A stretch of 64,000 nt of DNA from Teratosphaeria epicoccoides (GCA_021401465.1 JADDMT010000019.1:186001-250000), one strand, 5' to 3'. Shown: positions 32,715 to 45,091, numbered from the stretch's first letter. Numbers and translations: made by a program. Notes: generated from the sequence alone by a model not told the origin.

Positions 32715-35480
32715 ATGCCTCGATTACCTGAGAGACAAGTCCACCGGCGCGACCACCCAGGATTGACTCCGCAGGCAATACAAGATGAAAGGGTCTCGAA
32801 TGCCACACAAGTCAAGTATGCTAATGGGCGCCACGCTCAGTATCCTGGGACCAGCCGTCAGCCAGACGATCTTGTTGACTCAGCCGCCAAAGGCATCCAG
32901 AGGGACCATCAAAAGACGAAACAGGTCGCAGAAGGCGGAAACCCGGTCAACTTTCGGGATGCAATCAGAAATCAGAAGGACTTGACCGCACGGGGGTCCA
33001 GGAATCGCACGAATGGCTGGCGTTATGTGCTTGACTGCACTGAAAATGGTATCACAAATCATCAGGAGTGCCAGCGCAAATTGCAACAGATTCTTGATGG
33101 TGATGGCGAGGAGCAATACCAGGATGAAGGTGACGAAAATGGAAGGAATTGTGACGAAACAGAGGGCCTGTCACTTCATGAACGCAGTTTTTTTCGTGCC
33201 ATTTGAGAGGTATTTGCTGGGCAGGCTGAAGCAAAATGACGGCATGCGAAGGTCGAACATCCTCGATGAAGTGGATCACTTGACACTTACACCAGATAAT
33301 TGAATCCCAAGACCACCGGAACTGATCCGTCTTGCTGGTAAGCATTCACTGAACGCAGAAGCGCCACTGCATCGAATCTATGAGAGTGGATTCACCACGC
33401 CGGCAGACTTGTTCTATGTCCGCACGTATGGAGCCGTACCTTGTCTCGAGTGGGAGCTCCATCAGCTTGGAATTGAGTGCGGCTGGAAGCGAACGCAGAT
33501 CTCGATGGAGAATGTGAAGCGAGACTTCACGCCGCTCAATCTGCCAGTGGTGATGGCGTGCAATAACAACCGCCGCAAGGAGCTGAACATGACCCAAAAG
33601 CCTAAGGGCTTTAATTGGGGGCCAGGTGCCGTAGGATGTGTCCACTGGAAAGGCCCGCTTTTGCGAGACGTACACTCCGCAGCTGGCGCGCCAAAGCGCA
33701 TGCCCGACCAGGATCGGGACGGTATTATGTACATCTGCGAGGAGCTGACACACCTGCGAGTCACAAGTACGAGACCAGCATTGATTTTGAGTACATCATG
33801 GATCTGCACAACGATGTGCTTCTGGCGTATGAGATGAACGATGAGCCGGTTGGACCTGATCATGGGTTCCCGGTTTGAGTCCAAGGGTCGTCTTGCCTGG
33901 CTTCGTTGGCGGAAGGAATGTGAAGTGGCTCGAAAAGATCTCGATTAGTGAACAGGAAAGTGATATTTATTGGCACATCTGTGACAATCAAGTTGTGAGC
34001 AAATTGAACATAATGGCACTCGACTTCATTCTGCGCCAACAAAATTCTGCTTCTGTAGGTTCCTGAATTTGTCAAAACCCAGGATAGTGCTCTGGCAGAA
34101 GCTTTCTTCCATAATTCAGATACCGCAGCCTCTCACCAGACTTTACAATCAATCATAACTTATTCAAAAGCAAAATGAGGAGTTATTCCTGAAGGACATT
34201 GGAAAGGAAGACTATCGTATCGAAGGTTTTGCCTACAATGGCTGCGACAATGAGGTGAAGAAGATTGAGATTGCTCTTGGTCAAGGCAAGACTTGGCTGT
34301 ACTGCATCCGCACTTTCCCTGAAGCACCTATCAAGCACGGCAAGAAATTCTGGACCTGGTGTTTTTGGCACATCGATGTCCCCGTTGCGAAGCTCATCAA
34401 CTCTCCTGTGATCACTGTGCATGCGTTCGATGCTCAGAACATGACATAACCAGAAAGACCATACTGGAATATGCTAGGGACATTGAACAGTGTTCAGTAC
34501 GCGGTGAAGCTGGATATGCAGGTTGACGACGAGACTCCTCATGTCTTATTTCGACATCTGGCCAAGGCTGGCAACGGCGAGGGCGGATGGATAAAGGAAA
34601 GCGCCGAGAACAAGATTGCAAGCGCAAACCAGACATCCGACGTCCCAACAAAAGAGTTCACCAAGGACAAAGTCGAGCGGACGCAAGTGAAAAAGACTGC
34701 TGGATTGTTGTTGACGATTGTGTCTACCACGCTGCGGCGATCATGCCGCACGCAGGCAAAGTGCATCATCAAATCACGGAGGAGTTTTCAAACATTCATG
34801 ACGGCTATGCATACTCAAAGCTGAATGGTGCGTCGCAACCATTTCAATCCGACTTCCCGATGTTGGCTAACGGCGAGGCAGAATGCGTACTCGGCTCAGC
34901 CACGAAGAAAGCGCAGAATGTGATCGACCAGTCCAGGCAACAAAGTGACAAGCAAGAGATCCCTGTGGGTCAAGCGCTGCAGAAGCACGCGTGGACTCCT
35001 GGCATGCTGCTAAGGCGAGAATCGATCTCTCGAGATACGAGCAAGTACACTTTTGAGCTGCCTGAAGGGTCGAAGTATCTCGGTATGCGCACCTGCCAAC
35101 ACGTTGACTTCGGCTTCCACATGAAGGATCGAATGCTCACTAGAGCGGTAACTTCCAGCTCACCATGAATACGTCCTTCCCTGACGAAGAACAAGCCGGT
35201 GGTGCCTTCTCCAATATCCTGCACGCGAGCGGTTCGGTGAGGAGATCGAAATGAAAGGACCTATGGGCAATATCTATTACAACGGCCATGGGTCCAAAAG
35301 TACCAGCTGGGTCTATGGATGAAGGCCTGCTGGAGGGGCGCGAGCAGGGTCGCTACAGGCGATAAGAGGGGACAGACGATTGACTTCATCGCGGCGTTCG
35401 GCGAGGCGACCCATGTGGTGGATTGATGGGTGGCAGAAGTGGCCGCATTGGCAGTTCGAGGAGCTGATGTCAAGGTTTAG
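32715..35480 (+). pseudogene. niaD-like: Assimilatory nitrate reductase pseudogene
   Basis: Fragments of NADPH-nitrate reductase appear in order but in shifting frames. N-terminal text is FRDAIRNQKDLTARG followed by NGWRYVLD (about 32950-33040). The Mo-pterin domain shows APLHRIYESGFTTPADLFYV with a stop in place of the expected Trp just upstream (about 33300-33420), then NNNRRKELNMTQKPKGFNWG (33560-33620) and VVLPGFVGGRNVKWLEKISI after a frame change (33880). The Mo-dimerisation domain has QGKTWLYCIRTFPEAPIKHG and KFWTWCFWHIDVPVAKLINS (34280-34400). A cytochrome b5 remnant is EKDCWIVVDD and HAGKVHHQ (34700-34770). The FAD domain begins AWTPGMLLRRESISRDTSKY (34990-35050). The NADPH-binding end decays after about 35300. 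The pattern is certain for the family; several frameshifts and stops make it nonfunctional. Confidence 0.9.
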
Positions 35481-36051
35481 TACCGAGTAGATGTGATGCC
35501 TTTGAGGGTTTGTGTCCTTAAGGCAGGGTTCGACCGTGCTTTTTCCACATGTCTCTGCGTCTCTTTTGAGATATTCATGTGTTCAGTAGATCCATCCTCC
35601 ATTGTCTGTCCCATGACAAAACCAAGAGGCAAAGATTAATGAATCGTCGGCCTCGGTCCAGTCCATAGATCGCCACGGCTACGTTGGAAGATGCGAGTGA
35701 CAATGAGCCTGGTCTGGAAGTGTCTGCGAATGCCAGCGAGCTGCAGAAGGAGAACCCGATGAAATCGTTGAGGTATTTCATGGAATATCGTCAGAATGAG
35801 TCATGCCGATAGGGAGGACCAAGTCATGTTTCCAGCAGGTCCATGTACATGTATTCAGGATAGGCACACCGACGTCACTGCACCGCCACACTACCATCCA
35901 CCTCTCTCTCCCCGTGCCCCGCAATCCTCCATTCCGCCCACATGTACGCCGCGTCACGCGCACGCACATGTCCGTTCCCTTGATGCACATAGCCACTACG
36001 CTTTGAACATCCTTAGGCAACAAGCAGACGGGACAGACCAGGTTTTTCATC
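35481..36051. other. Intergenic, promoter region of the Gyp7-like gene
   Basis: No coding frame with support. The last 270 bp before 36052 are rich in C and CA and may include the promoter of the downstream gene. Open frames here are short and overlap on both strands. Confidence 0.45.
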
Positions 36052-38733
36052 ATGTCTTCACCAGTGCAGGACGCCTCTCATGAGCCTCCCTCCCCGCCTT
36101 CCCCCACCGCCAGTTTCTATGACATGTCGGACGACGAAGAGACGAGCTACAGCACCATCAAATACAGCAGGAGTGGCAAAGGCGTCAAGCTGTTGTTTTG
36201 TAAGAGCAAAGTCTATGTACATCCCACACCCAGCGCAAAGGACAATGTCTGCGGGTGGATTGCCATCATGCAGCAGAAGCCTGCGTACGCGCCGTTAAGT
36301 CCGACGAGTCCAGGGGGGAGTGGGATGCGAAGTCGAGACCGAGCGAGCCTGACGATCGCTTGGGTGCCGGAGCATAGTCTTACGTCGACTACGGAGGTGC
36401 ATATACAGCGCTCAAGGCTGAAGGTCTCAATCACACGCTAACCCTAAGTTTCACACTGCAGGCAGCATACGAGAAGGTCGAATCCCAATCGGGCAGGAGC
36501 GACGCACCAACACAACCGCCACTCGTTCCTGCCCCACCTGTCACAACCTCACACACATCATCAATCGGCTCTTCAGCATTCGCCGTACCGTTGTCGGAAG
36601 TCTTCAGCATCCTCGTCCGCCCCCCGAGTACAGGCTGGTGGCATGGTAGCATAGTCGTCAACACTCATGGCGGCGAGAGCTTTCCTGCTTTATTCTTCCA
36701 CGATTCCGAATGCGAGAGCACCATCCAGCAACGCAAACGATTACAAAAGGAAAGCTTCAGCATCGAAGGTGGCGAGGGCGGCGTGTTCTGGGGTGGTGAC
36801 GACGTGCTGAGATGGCTAAGACAGTACATCGCAGTCGAGCGTAGCACGCATGAGCCTAGCATCTACCTCATCGACCCCAGTGATGCTGACAGATTGTCAT
36901 TCGGGAGTGGTGGAAAGCCGACGCCTGACAAAGTGCGGAACGTACTCGAGGGCAAACACAAAGATGAGCCATCGAAGGACAAAGGCAAGAGTGCCGAGGA
37001 TCCAGTCCTGGCCGCGCTGAAGCAAGCTCGATGGGGCTTCATGGAGAAGATGGCCCAGGTCACCACTTTCGCGAGGCGAACGGCTCAGGCCGCGGCTGAG
37101 AACAAGAACATACCACCGCAGGTACGGAGGTTGATGCAAAATCCGCAGGTCCAGACAGTATCAGACGAATTCGAATCTGCGAGACTGTACTTGGCGAGAT
37201 GGGCGATGGGGATTGCGGAGCAGAGCGAGAAGGAGCGAAGTCAGCGGCTGTGGACGGCGAAGGATGTACTCAATACCGAAGACTCCGAGGTCGGCTCGTT
37301 CGAGATTCTGGATGCTGAGCAGCTGTCGTTGAGTGATCAGAGGAGACCTGTCACGCGTGCAGAATGGACCGGTTACTTCGACAGCGAGACTGGGAGGCTT
37401 GAGAAGACGGTCGATGAAGTCAAAGACCGGATATTCCATGGCGGATTGAGTCCAGATGATGGTGTGAGGAAGGAAGCTTGGCTGTTCTTACTCGGTCTCT
37501 ACGACTGGGATAGTACGAAAGAAGAGCGGGATGGCAAGATGAACAGTCTTCGTGATGAGTACATTCGATTGAAAGGTGCATGGTGGGAGCGGATGATCGA
37601 CGAGCAGGGCACGTTGGAAGAGCGGGAGTGGTGGAAAGAGCAGAAGATGAGGATCGGTGAGTCCACATCACCATCGCCTCCGACCTTCTGCTACTGACGT
37701 GTATGCCATGACTGACCGCGCCGCCCACGCTGTAGAGAAAGACGTCCACCGCACCGACCGCCACATCCCGCTCTTCGCAGGTGAAGACATTCCACACCCA
37801 GACCCCGACTCTCCCTTCGCCGAAGCAGGCACAAACGTCCATCTCGAGCAGATGAAAGACATGCTCCTCACCTACAACGAATACAATCGCGACCTCGGCT
37901 ACGTGCAAGGCATGTCCGACCTCCTCGCGCCCATTTACGCTGTGGAGCAAGACGACGCAGTAGCGTTCTGGGGTTTTGTGGAGTTTATGAACAGGATGGA
38001 ACGGAATTTTCTGCGCGACCAGAGCGGCATGCGGTTGCAGCTCATGACTCTGGATCATCTGTGTCAGCTCGTGGATCCGAAGCTGTACGAACATCTTCAA
38101 CGCCTGGATAGCACAAACTTCTTTTTCTTCTTCCGCATGCTACTCGTCTGGTTCAAGCGCGAATTCGAGTTCGCAGATATCATGCGTCTATGGGAGGGCC
38201 TATGGACAGACTACTTGTCCGCAAATCTCCATCTCTTCGTCGCGATGGCGATTTTGGAGAAGCACAGGAACGTCATCATGGAGCACCTGAAAGGCTTTGA
38301 CGAAGTCCTAAAGTATGTCAACGATCTCTCTGGCACTATCGATCTCACATCCACCCTCGTCCGCGCCGAAGCGCTCTTCCGACGTTTCCAACGCATCGTC
38401 GAGGCCGTTGATCGGAAGTCGAATTTTCCTTCTGCGCCGACGGTGAGGCAGCGACTGCCGCAGCCGCCTTCTCCTTCAGCCGCGAGACCGGGGTCTGATG
38501 GCCGACCGAGGCAGGCGTCAAGTGGGTCGATGCACTCCAGGAGTAATAGTGCAGCTGGCGCAGAAGTCAACGCATCGGGTCGTGACAAGACGATTGCAGA
38601 CCATGTCGCCGCCGGGATCGGGGCGGAGAAGGAAAGGGTGATCAGTCCGGAGTTGAGGTCACTGCTAAGTCGGGAAACGCCAAGGTTGGATAAGGCAGAG
38701 GTGAAGGCGCATGGCGGGGGTGTTGGGAGTTGA
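36052..38733 (+). CDS. GYP7-like: Gyp7-like Rab GTPase-activating protein (TBC domain), 845 aa
   Basis: Exons 36052-36396, 36462-37656 and 37736-38733 join in frame (345+1195+998 nt). Introns are GTGCAT...CTGCAG (65 bp, branch GCTAAC) and GTGAGT...TGTAG (79 bp). The N-terminus carries the Gyp7-specific region LLFCKSKVYVHPTPSAKDNV. The TBC domain supplies the arginine finger in IEKDVHRTDRHIPLF, split by intron 2, and the glutamine finger in YVQGMSDLLAPIYAVEQDD. Later motifs are NFFFFFRMLLVWFKREFEF and DIMRLWEGLWTDYLS. The C-terminus is Ser/Pro-rich and probably unstructured. Yeast Gyp7 stimulates GTP hydrolysis by Ypt7 at the vacuole, and the same role in endolysosomal traffic is expected here. 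Confidence 0.93.
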
Positions 38734-39199
38734 AACGACTGGGATGGATGAACTCATGAGGTTAATGGAATGATGATGGCGTTCGTGTCATGGGGCATTA
38801 TTGCGTCAGGGGTGGGCAGTTTGACAGGTGTGAGCGACAATCCCTCGGTGGCTCGGACTATCATTACTATTGACCATCACCTCAGCAGGTGACAGTCAAA
38901 GCATTGTACAAGTCACTGGATCTACTCAATATAAGCCGCATGGAACGAGGCCAGCAGGGGCCTACTCTCACTCATGATGTCCCTGTCCGCACCAATACAG
39001 AATCGAACGTCTCTCAGATGATCTAGCCTAGCCAAAGTGAGGAACGCCGTCATACAGCTCAACGAAAATCTCACTCCTATGCTCGGGCACAAGCTTGAGA
39101 GCCGTAAGTCAATAAGGAAGATAAATTATAGTGAATCACAAATTTTGACACGAAACTATGATTGATACAGCGCACAGAACGCTGACGGGACAGCATGGC
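38734..39199. other. Intergenic between convergent genes
   Basis: Shared 3' region of the Gyp7-like gene and the DszC-like gene, with no coding signal. No clear terminator element was identified. Confidence 0.5.
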
Positions 39200-40638
39200 T
39201 CAAGTGTACCAAGTCGGCTCCGGGATCTCATTAAGCAGATGCCAGACCCCCACCTCACGTTTCTTATACGCCACGGGATCTAAATTCAAGCGTCAGCATG
39301 CCATCCGAACCTACTTCAACAAATCGAAAAAGGGCGACACTGACCATGCAAAGTATGCGTCCTCACATCCCTCCAATACCTATCGAATCCATATTTCTTG
39401 CCCGTCGCCCTTGCTCCCAACAATTCGAAAATGCCACTCGTGACACTCAATCCCGTATCCGTGGCGACGACCTTGACATTCGCGACCTCAACCGCTACCT
39501 CGCCACGGCGCTGAGCAGAAATGGCCTGTCGTCCGGCACTCAGCGAGTGCCCGTTTGCTGAGTGCCCATTCGAAGCTCCGTTCGTCACGGCAGAAACCTG
39601 CGTGGAACCATGCCATCCCGCATCAGCGTACACCTTGGCGACCGCCGCGCCCGCGCGATCGGCAAGCGCATCCGCGGCGTTGAGGTGCGCGCGGTACGCG
39701 CCGTAGCGCTCGAGGATGTACCACTCCTCTGTCGCTTTGTCCTTGTTGTCGCCGCCGTACGGCCAGGCTCTCGTTCCTTCCCTGGTGTACGCGGCCGCGG
39801 CATCCAGGGCACCCTGCGCGATGCCGATGTAGAAGTTGGAGAAGACGAGCTGGATTGTCGGGAGCAGGAGCGTGCCGAATGCAATGCCCAGGACTTCGGG
39901 GATGGGCTTGCGAGTCTGGTGGTCCCAGCCCAGGGCGTCGGACCATGGGACGCGGACGTCGTTGATGGCGACGGAGCCGGATTCGGTGAGGCGCAGGCCG
40001 ACGGAGTCCCAGTTGTGGCGGAAGACGATGCCGGGTTGTTCCGTCTTGACGAGCGTGAAGATGTGGTCGGTGGTGCCTTCGAGGACGCCTTCCAGGACGG
40101 TCAGGTCGGAGATGAAGCCACCGGTGTTGAAGTTCTTGAAGCCGTTGAAGACGAGCTCGTCGCCTTCGGAAGAGATTTTGAGATCGCTGTCGCGCGGGTT
40201 CACGGCGCCGCCGATGAAGTAGTTGTGCATGTTGATGGCTTGCTGGATGCTGTCAGCTTGCTCGTCGGTGCCTACAACGTTCGCGGTCGTGGACCAGAGG
40301 AGATGGTAGCCCAGGAGCATTCCGAGGGAGCCATCGCCTTTGGCGACCTCGCGGATGAGCTTGTAGGCGACGTCCCAGGCCTGGCCGCCGCCGCCGTACT
40401 TGGTGGGTCCGAGGACTTTGGTGAGACCGGAGGACTTTAGAAGGGCTACTTCGGCACGAGGAGCTTTGTTTTCGATGTCGCGTTGGGGTCCATCTTGGGC
40501 CAGGATCTCGGCGACCTGTTTGGCGCGAGCGAGCCAGTCCGCCTCGGTGTGCGGGAACCCTTCTTTGTCGAAGCGGTTGAAGTGCTCCTGGTAGACCTTA
40601 GGGGTTGTCTGCTCGCGATGGACTGTCTTGTCGGCCAT
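39200..40638 (-). CDS. DszC-like / acyl-CoA dehydrogenase-fold flavin monooxygenase, 457 aa
   Basis: Exon 1 (40638-39345) and exon 2 (39279-39200) join in frame (1294+80 nt) across a 65-bp intron, GTCAGT...TTTAG, giving HTLHDPVAYKKREVGVWHLL and ending NEIPEPTWYT. MADKTVHREQ is preferred as the start; an ATG 9 codons upstream is also in frame. The protein has the acyl-CoA dehydrogenase architecture (LLKSSGLTKVLGPTKYGGGG, GDGSLGMLLGYHLLWS, FISDLTVLEG) and the C-terminal GFDRYWRDVRTHTLH typical of fungal proteins annotated as dibenzothiophene desulfurisation enzyme C. Such enzymes use reduced flavin and O2, but the substrate here is unknown. A Gly/Asn/Ser/His-rich insert (NGASNGHSANGHS) is unusual. 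A long open frame on the opposite strand is a high-GC artefact. Confidence 0.88.
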
Positions 40639-41097
40639 GTCGGATGTATGTGGATCAATCTGCAATACGAGTGGATCTCAGCAAATAGAATGCGGCAGGA
40701 GTGAGAAAGAGAGGGAGAGCTATATCCTCCTCACGGTCAAACGGATGGTGCAATATAGCAACTTGATTAATTTCTACCCAGTCCGTGAACGTTCCCCTTC
40801 GTGAGTCTTATACAGCGCAGATCGTGCTCGCACGCCATCGAGCTCCTCCATTGCTCAAAAGTCAAAACCCACGATCCTCCTTACCGTCGAATCAACATGT
40901 ACATCACGCCAGTCAGATCTCCTCTCGCAAACTGTGCGGAGCCGGATACGATGAACCATGATTCATGAGAGTACGCAGCATGTGAAAGACACAGACAACG
41001 CTCAGGTCCAGTTCCCAAAGCGGAAGCAGCGGTCGGCCCTTCCCGACGCTAGGATAATGCCCACGTCGCATCTACGACCTGTGCCACTGGAGCTATC

Positions 41098-41813
41098 ATG
41101 GCCTCAAGGTAAGCACACAGCACAACAAATTGTCGTCATGTCGCCTAACAGCCGCTCCAGATTCCAGCGCGACTCCGCGCGCAACGCCCTCTTCTCCTCC
41201 TACGACGCTCAACAGTCCCGCTCCCGTCCCTCTTCCGCCGCTCCCGCCCCAAAGCAACAGCCGTATTCTACATACCATGCGAACAACAGCTCGCCGTACA
41301 GCTTCGGCGGTGGCAACGAGTTGAGTGGGCAAGGACCGGGCTTCAGTGCGTATCCGGGCAGCAGTCCGGACGTCGGGGCGATGCGGAGCAGTGGGGATGC
41401 AGGCTTTAGGGCTGCGACGCCGAATAGGAAGGGGGAGTATAGTAGTGCGGTGATGGATGAGCTAGAGAGTCAGAATGAGGAGCAGGCGAGTGAGATGAGC
41501 AGGAAGGTGAAGATGTTGAAGGATGTATGTGCTGCAACTGATGCGACATGAGTCATGTCGGAACGTGGTAGATCTGGTATTATGGGACGCTGACGTGTTT
41601 GTATAGCTCACTGTAGCCATCGGCGACGAGATCAGAGATAGTACGGCGTTTGCGGAGAAGATGAACGAGGGGTTCGAAGGCACGAGGAATCGATTACGGG
41701 GCACTATGAATCGAATGCTACGGATGGCTGAACGGACGGGCGTGGGATGGAGAGTCTGGTTGGGCTTCTTTGCCTTTGTCTTCCTGCTGTTCACTTATGT
41801 CTGGTTATTCTGA
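41098..41813 (+). CDS. BET1: Bet1-type Qc-SNARE of ER-Golgi transport
   Basis: The C-terminal exon (41607-41813) begins LTVAIGDEIRDSTAFAEKMN and ends in a tail anchor, WLGFFAFVFLLFTYVWLF, the classic Bet1 layout. It joins MDELESQNEEQASEMSRKVK...MLKD of the middle exon across intron 41525-41606 (GTATGT...GTATAG, 82 bp). Two 5' ends fit. In one, exon 1 is 41098-41108, the 43-bp intron is 41109-41151 and the start reads MASSRSRFQRDSARNALFSS. In the other, an unspliced ATG at 41138 gives MSPNSRSRFQRDS. Both share the rest. Bet1 acts in fusion of COPII vesicles with the early Golgi. The linker between the N-terminus and the SNARE helix is Ser/Pro/Gly-rich and probably unstructured. Confidence 0.9.
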
Positions 41814-42485
41814 AGCTCGCTTCGGCACCGGCTGGCACGGTTACGTTATGCATACATTTCGCATTTGAAGAGCGAGGCGTCTGGTGTTTCGGAAAAGTCG
41901 GCAGTCTGGCATGTATGAATGATCAACCTCAAGTCACCAAAGCGTCCTGGTCAAGGTGGCTCGAGGGACTTAAACAGAAGCAGCAAGTCCAGCGCAACAT
42001 CGGGAGCGCAAGATTGGTGTGAATGCAATCGAGCGTCCAGCGCTTATGCACAGTCTACAACAGCGTGTGTCTGAATTTTGTGGCTGTCCAATTCGCCGTG
42101 TATGCAGATCCACTTGCGATGGAGTGTCAGAGGTAAAAGCGGATTCTCTCGCTTATTTGGAGATGCTAGACGATTCGGGAGATCTGTCTCCCGAGGAAAA
42201 GTTGCAATTGATGCGAGCGAGGCAGTCCGGGAACCTGTTGGATTGGCCTTGGACTCTCGCGCATCATCTTACGCATCAGCGTACCGTCTTGGTTGAGTGC
42301 CCCTCTCATCTTGCGGGACCTATGTCTTGGTGGCAGACTTTGCGTTTGTGTATGCTGCGATCAATAACAGCGCCAGCACTGCCGTGAATATGGCGTTCCA
42401 TAGACATATCCGAGAGAAGATCTGTATGGCAAAACAACGCTCGCATTCGAGCTCATGCAGCAGAATCTACGACATGATCAATTTC
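41814..42485. other. Intergenic between convergent BET1 and permease genes
   Basis: A 122-codon plus-strand frame at 42019-42387 exists but shows no domain. The region otherwise looks like two 3' untranslated regions. Confidence 0.45.
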
Positions 42486-44339
42486 TTACGTCCGCCCCCA
42501 ACGTTTCCAGAACTGCCACCAACGACCACTATCGCTTCTCGTCCGACCTCGCCCAGCGCTTTCCGTCCCACTGAACCTCCAAAGATACAGCGGCACGCCC
42601 GCAGCGATAAACGCAAACACGATCAACGCCTGCAGCGGCTTGGCAAAGATCGCCCTACTGACCAAGAACAAGCTCACGCAGCAGAAGATAATGGGCGTAG
42701 TGATCCAACACTTATATGGTCTCTCCAGCCCCGGGTCCCTGACGCGCAGCACGATTAATCCGACCACCGCGGCGAAATAGAAGAGGTAGGAAGCGACGCC
42801 GTAGAAAGTCGTGAGGGTGGTGAAGTCGCCGATGATGATGTAGATGGCTGTGAGGCAAGCGTTCAGAATCATGGCGTAGATGGGTGTGTAGAAGAAGCCT
42901 TGTTCGTCTGCGACTAGGTGTGTCATTTTCTTCACTCGTGCACCACGACGAGGGAGGCGCATCTGCTGTGAGTCGCGCGAGAGGCCTAGTGTGCCGAAGA
43001 TGGCGGGTACGTAGCCTTCTTTGCCGGCGGAGTAGACCAACCGGCCGCCGGTGAAGGTTGTAGCATTCAGTGCGCCGAAGCAGGATCCGCAAACTACGAG
43101 GGCTAGGATTAGGGAGCCGAGACGCCCGAAGACGGTTTGACCGAATGCGACGGCGATGGTATTGGATTTGTTGATCACGTCTGTGGGGAGCACAAAGATG
43201 TATGCTAAATTGGCTAGCAGGTAAGAGCAGATGACTGCTGGTATCGCAGTGTTGATCGTCTTCGGAAGGTCGCGACCAGGGTTGATCATTTCGCCCACGA
43301 CGTAGTTGGTGTTGTCCCAGCCGTCGTAGGCCCAGAGGCCAGCATAAAGAGCCACTGCCCACTGACTGCTTGACATGGATGTGCCTTCGAACCAGTTGGT
43401 GTGCTTCCAGCTTTGTGAAAGGGCGGGTTTGTTGTATGCGAGGCCTGTGACAGCGACCACGATTCCAGTGACAGTTATAGCGAGGAGTCCAACGAACTTG
43501 AGAAACATGAGAAGATCTGCACTTCGTGTCCCGAGCTTCGTCGATATGCAGTTGATACCCGTGACCACAATGAGCCCCAGCATGGCCACACCTTTGTTGA
43601 CCCACGGACTCGCATCCAGCGCATCTGCACCAATAATCGCGCGAACCACATATTCTCCAAAAATGATGGCGATGATGGCGGAAGACCCCGGCTTCAGGAC
43701 GGTCACTACGCACCACGTGAACAGGAAGCCTGCCCACTCTCCAAAGATCTTGCTGCAGTAGACTTGCGCGCCTCCATTGAGCGGTATCGCTCCTCCCAGC
43801 TCCGCGTAGCTCGCTGCACCCGTCCAAGCCAAGATGCCTGATATGACCCACACGATCAAAGCTGCACCCGGCGATCCCGCATTGCTGTTCACACTGGCTG
43901 GCGACGAGAATATCCCGCTACCTATAATCAAGCCGATGACCAGCGACAGTCCATTGAGGTATGTCAAGCTCTTGTGCTTCTCCAGACTTCCCTGGCCCGG
44001 CGCTCCGCCCACGTCAAACCCAGGCGTCGTCGGTGTGCCCAACACGGTGTAGCCATTGCCGCTGGATGACAGAGGAAAGAGCGCGGTGTTGAAATCAAAT
44101 GCGCTCGAGACGGAGTAGCTGCGTCTGTCGTGGCTAGCGGTCGGTCGGTTGGACTCCAAGGAGAGCTTGCGGGAGGAAGAGATGCCTCCCGCCGAAGACG
44201 CCGAGTCGAGGGATGCGCATCCATCAATATTATTGTCGTTGTGGTCTGATGAGGCGAGCGAGGCGAGTTCAAGACTGTCGCGTGGGGGGACGAGCTGGGA
44301 GGGCGACTGTGTTCGTACCATTTGAGGCTTTCTTGGCAT
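42486..44339 (-). CDS. Amino-acid permease of the LAT/Mup1 type (APC superfamily), 617 aa
   Basis: Single exon from ATG 44339 (MPRKPQMVRTQ). A Ser-rich cytosolic N-terminus of about 125 residues precedes about 12 membrane segments. The first is LTYLNGLSLVIGLIIGSGIF followed by SSPASV, the conserved start of TM1 in the L-type/heteromeric amino-acid transporter and yeast methionine permease family. Further hallmarks are WTGAASYAELGGAIPLNGGA and WAYDGWDNTNYVVGEMINPG, and the C-terminus has GVPLYLWRF. The length agrees with the family. Likely substrates are neutral amino acids such as methionine; the sequence does not settle which. The N-terminal Ser-rich region is a plausible site for phosphorylation or ubiquitin-dependent turnover. 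Confidence 0.9.
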   Translation of the reverse strand: MPRKPQMVRTQSPSQLVPPRDSLELASLASSDHNDNNIDGCASLDSASSAGGISSSRKLSLESNRPTASHDRRSYSVSSAFDFNTALFPLSSSGNGYTVLGTPTTPGFDVGGAPGQGSLEKHKSLTYLNGLSLVIGLIIGSGIFSSPASVNSNAGSPGAALIVWVISGILAWTGAASYAELGGAIPLNGGAQVYCSKIFGEWAGFLFTWCVVTVLKPGSSAIIAIIFGEYVVRAIIGADALDASPWVNKGVAMLGLIVVTGINCISTKLGTRSADLLMFLKFVGLLAITVTGIVVAVTGLAYNKPALSQSWKHTNWFEGTSMSSSQWAVALYAGLWAYDGWDNTNYVVGEMINPGRDLPKTINTAIPAVICSYLLANLAYIFVLPTDVINKSNTIAVAFGQTVFGRLGSLILALVVCGSCFGALNATTFTGGRLVYSAGKEGYVPAIFGTLGLSRDSQQMRLPRRGARVKKMTHLVADEQGFFYTPIYAMILNACLTAIYIIIGDFTTLTTFYGVASYLFYFAAVVGLIVLRVRDPGLERPYKCWITTPIIFCCVSLFLVSRAIFAKPLQALIVFAFIAAGVPLYLWRFSGTESAGRGRTRSDSGRWWQFWKRWGRT

Positions 44340-44410
44340 GCTCCTGACTCCTGGCCAAGCTCAGGTTGCCGTACGCGATCTGTCGCTATCGTGGAAGTCT
44401 GGAACTGACC

Positions 44411-44450
44411 TTCATCATCATCATCTTCATCTTCATCTTCATCTTCATCA
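44411..44450. repeat. TCATCT/TCTTCA microsatellite
   Basis: About 40 bp of TCATCATCATCATC changing to CTTCATCTTCATCTTCATC, starting 71 bp upstream of the permease ATG (minus-strand gene). It could lie in the 5' leader or promoter and may vary in length. Confidence 0.85.
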
Positions 44451-45091
44451 AGATCATTCACTCATGCGCTGTAGTGCAACATCCAATGGTACATATACGA
44501 GATTTGCTGCACGTACCGCATTTGGTCATCAGCTCCGTCTCACGGACCGGGCCGAGCAAAATGTCCTCCCTCTAAGTCTTCTCTTCCTCCTATGCAACAC
44601 AGACTCTGCCGCCGTCGCCCTTGATGCTTACATGACGCGTCGCGACATGTGCGAATAGCAAACCTTGTGTGCATTACATATATTCCACTTCAAAAATCTC
44701 ATCTTACCCGTGCCAACCTACCTTCCTACACGGCTACACCGCCCATGTATCATCGTGAAATCCGCCAGCCGCCAGACCGTTCTCAACTTGAATACAAGCT
44801 GCTCATCAAATCTCGCGGTCTGGGCCACTTCGAGGCCGTTGGAAGGAGATTTCAGGTGCCCATGATCGTGTGAATTGTCATTCCCTTCGAGTGGGAAGGT
44901 GCGCATCTGAATGGGTCAAAGCTTCCCTCAACAGACGAACGTCTTGACTGCGCACCTTCCCTCGGGCAAGGCATCGTCATTGCAGCCAGGCAGAACCATC
45001 AATACCAAGAAACACATCCGTGAATATCACCAATCTCCACGATCGTCATTCTCGCCGCACACTAATCGCAAACCATTCCCAATCTCAGACT

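Noticed and set aside
39562..40440. 292-codon plus-strand open frame opposite the DszC-like gene
   Set aside because: It lies wholly within the minus-strand flavoprotein exon, is Asp/Glu/Val-rich, and has no domain; a GC-rich antisense artefact.
42019..42387. 122-codon plus frame between BET1 and the permease
   Set aside because: Lies in the shared 3' region, has no domain, and overlaps another frame of similar size.
42712..43851. 379-codon minus frame overlapping the permease
   Set aside because: Frame-shifted shadow of the permease, Arg/His-rich, with no start context or domain.
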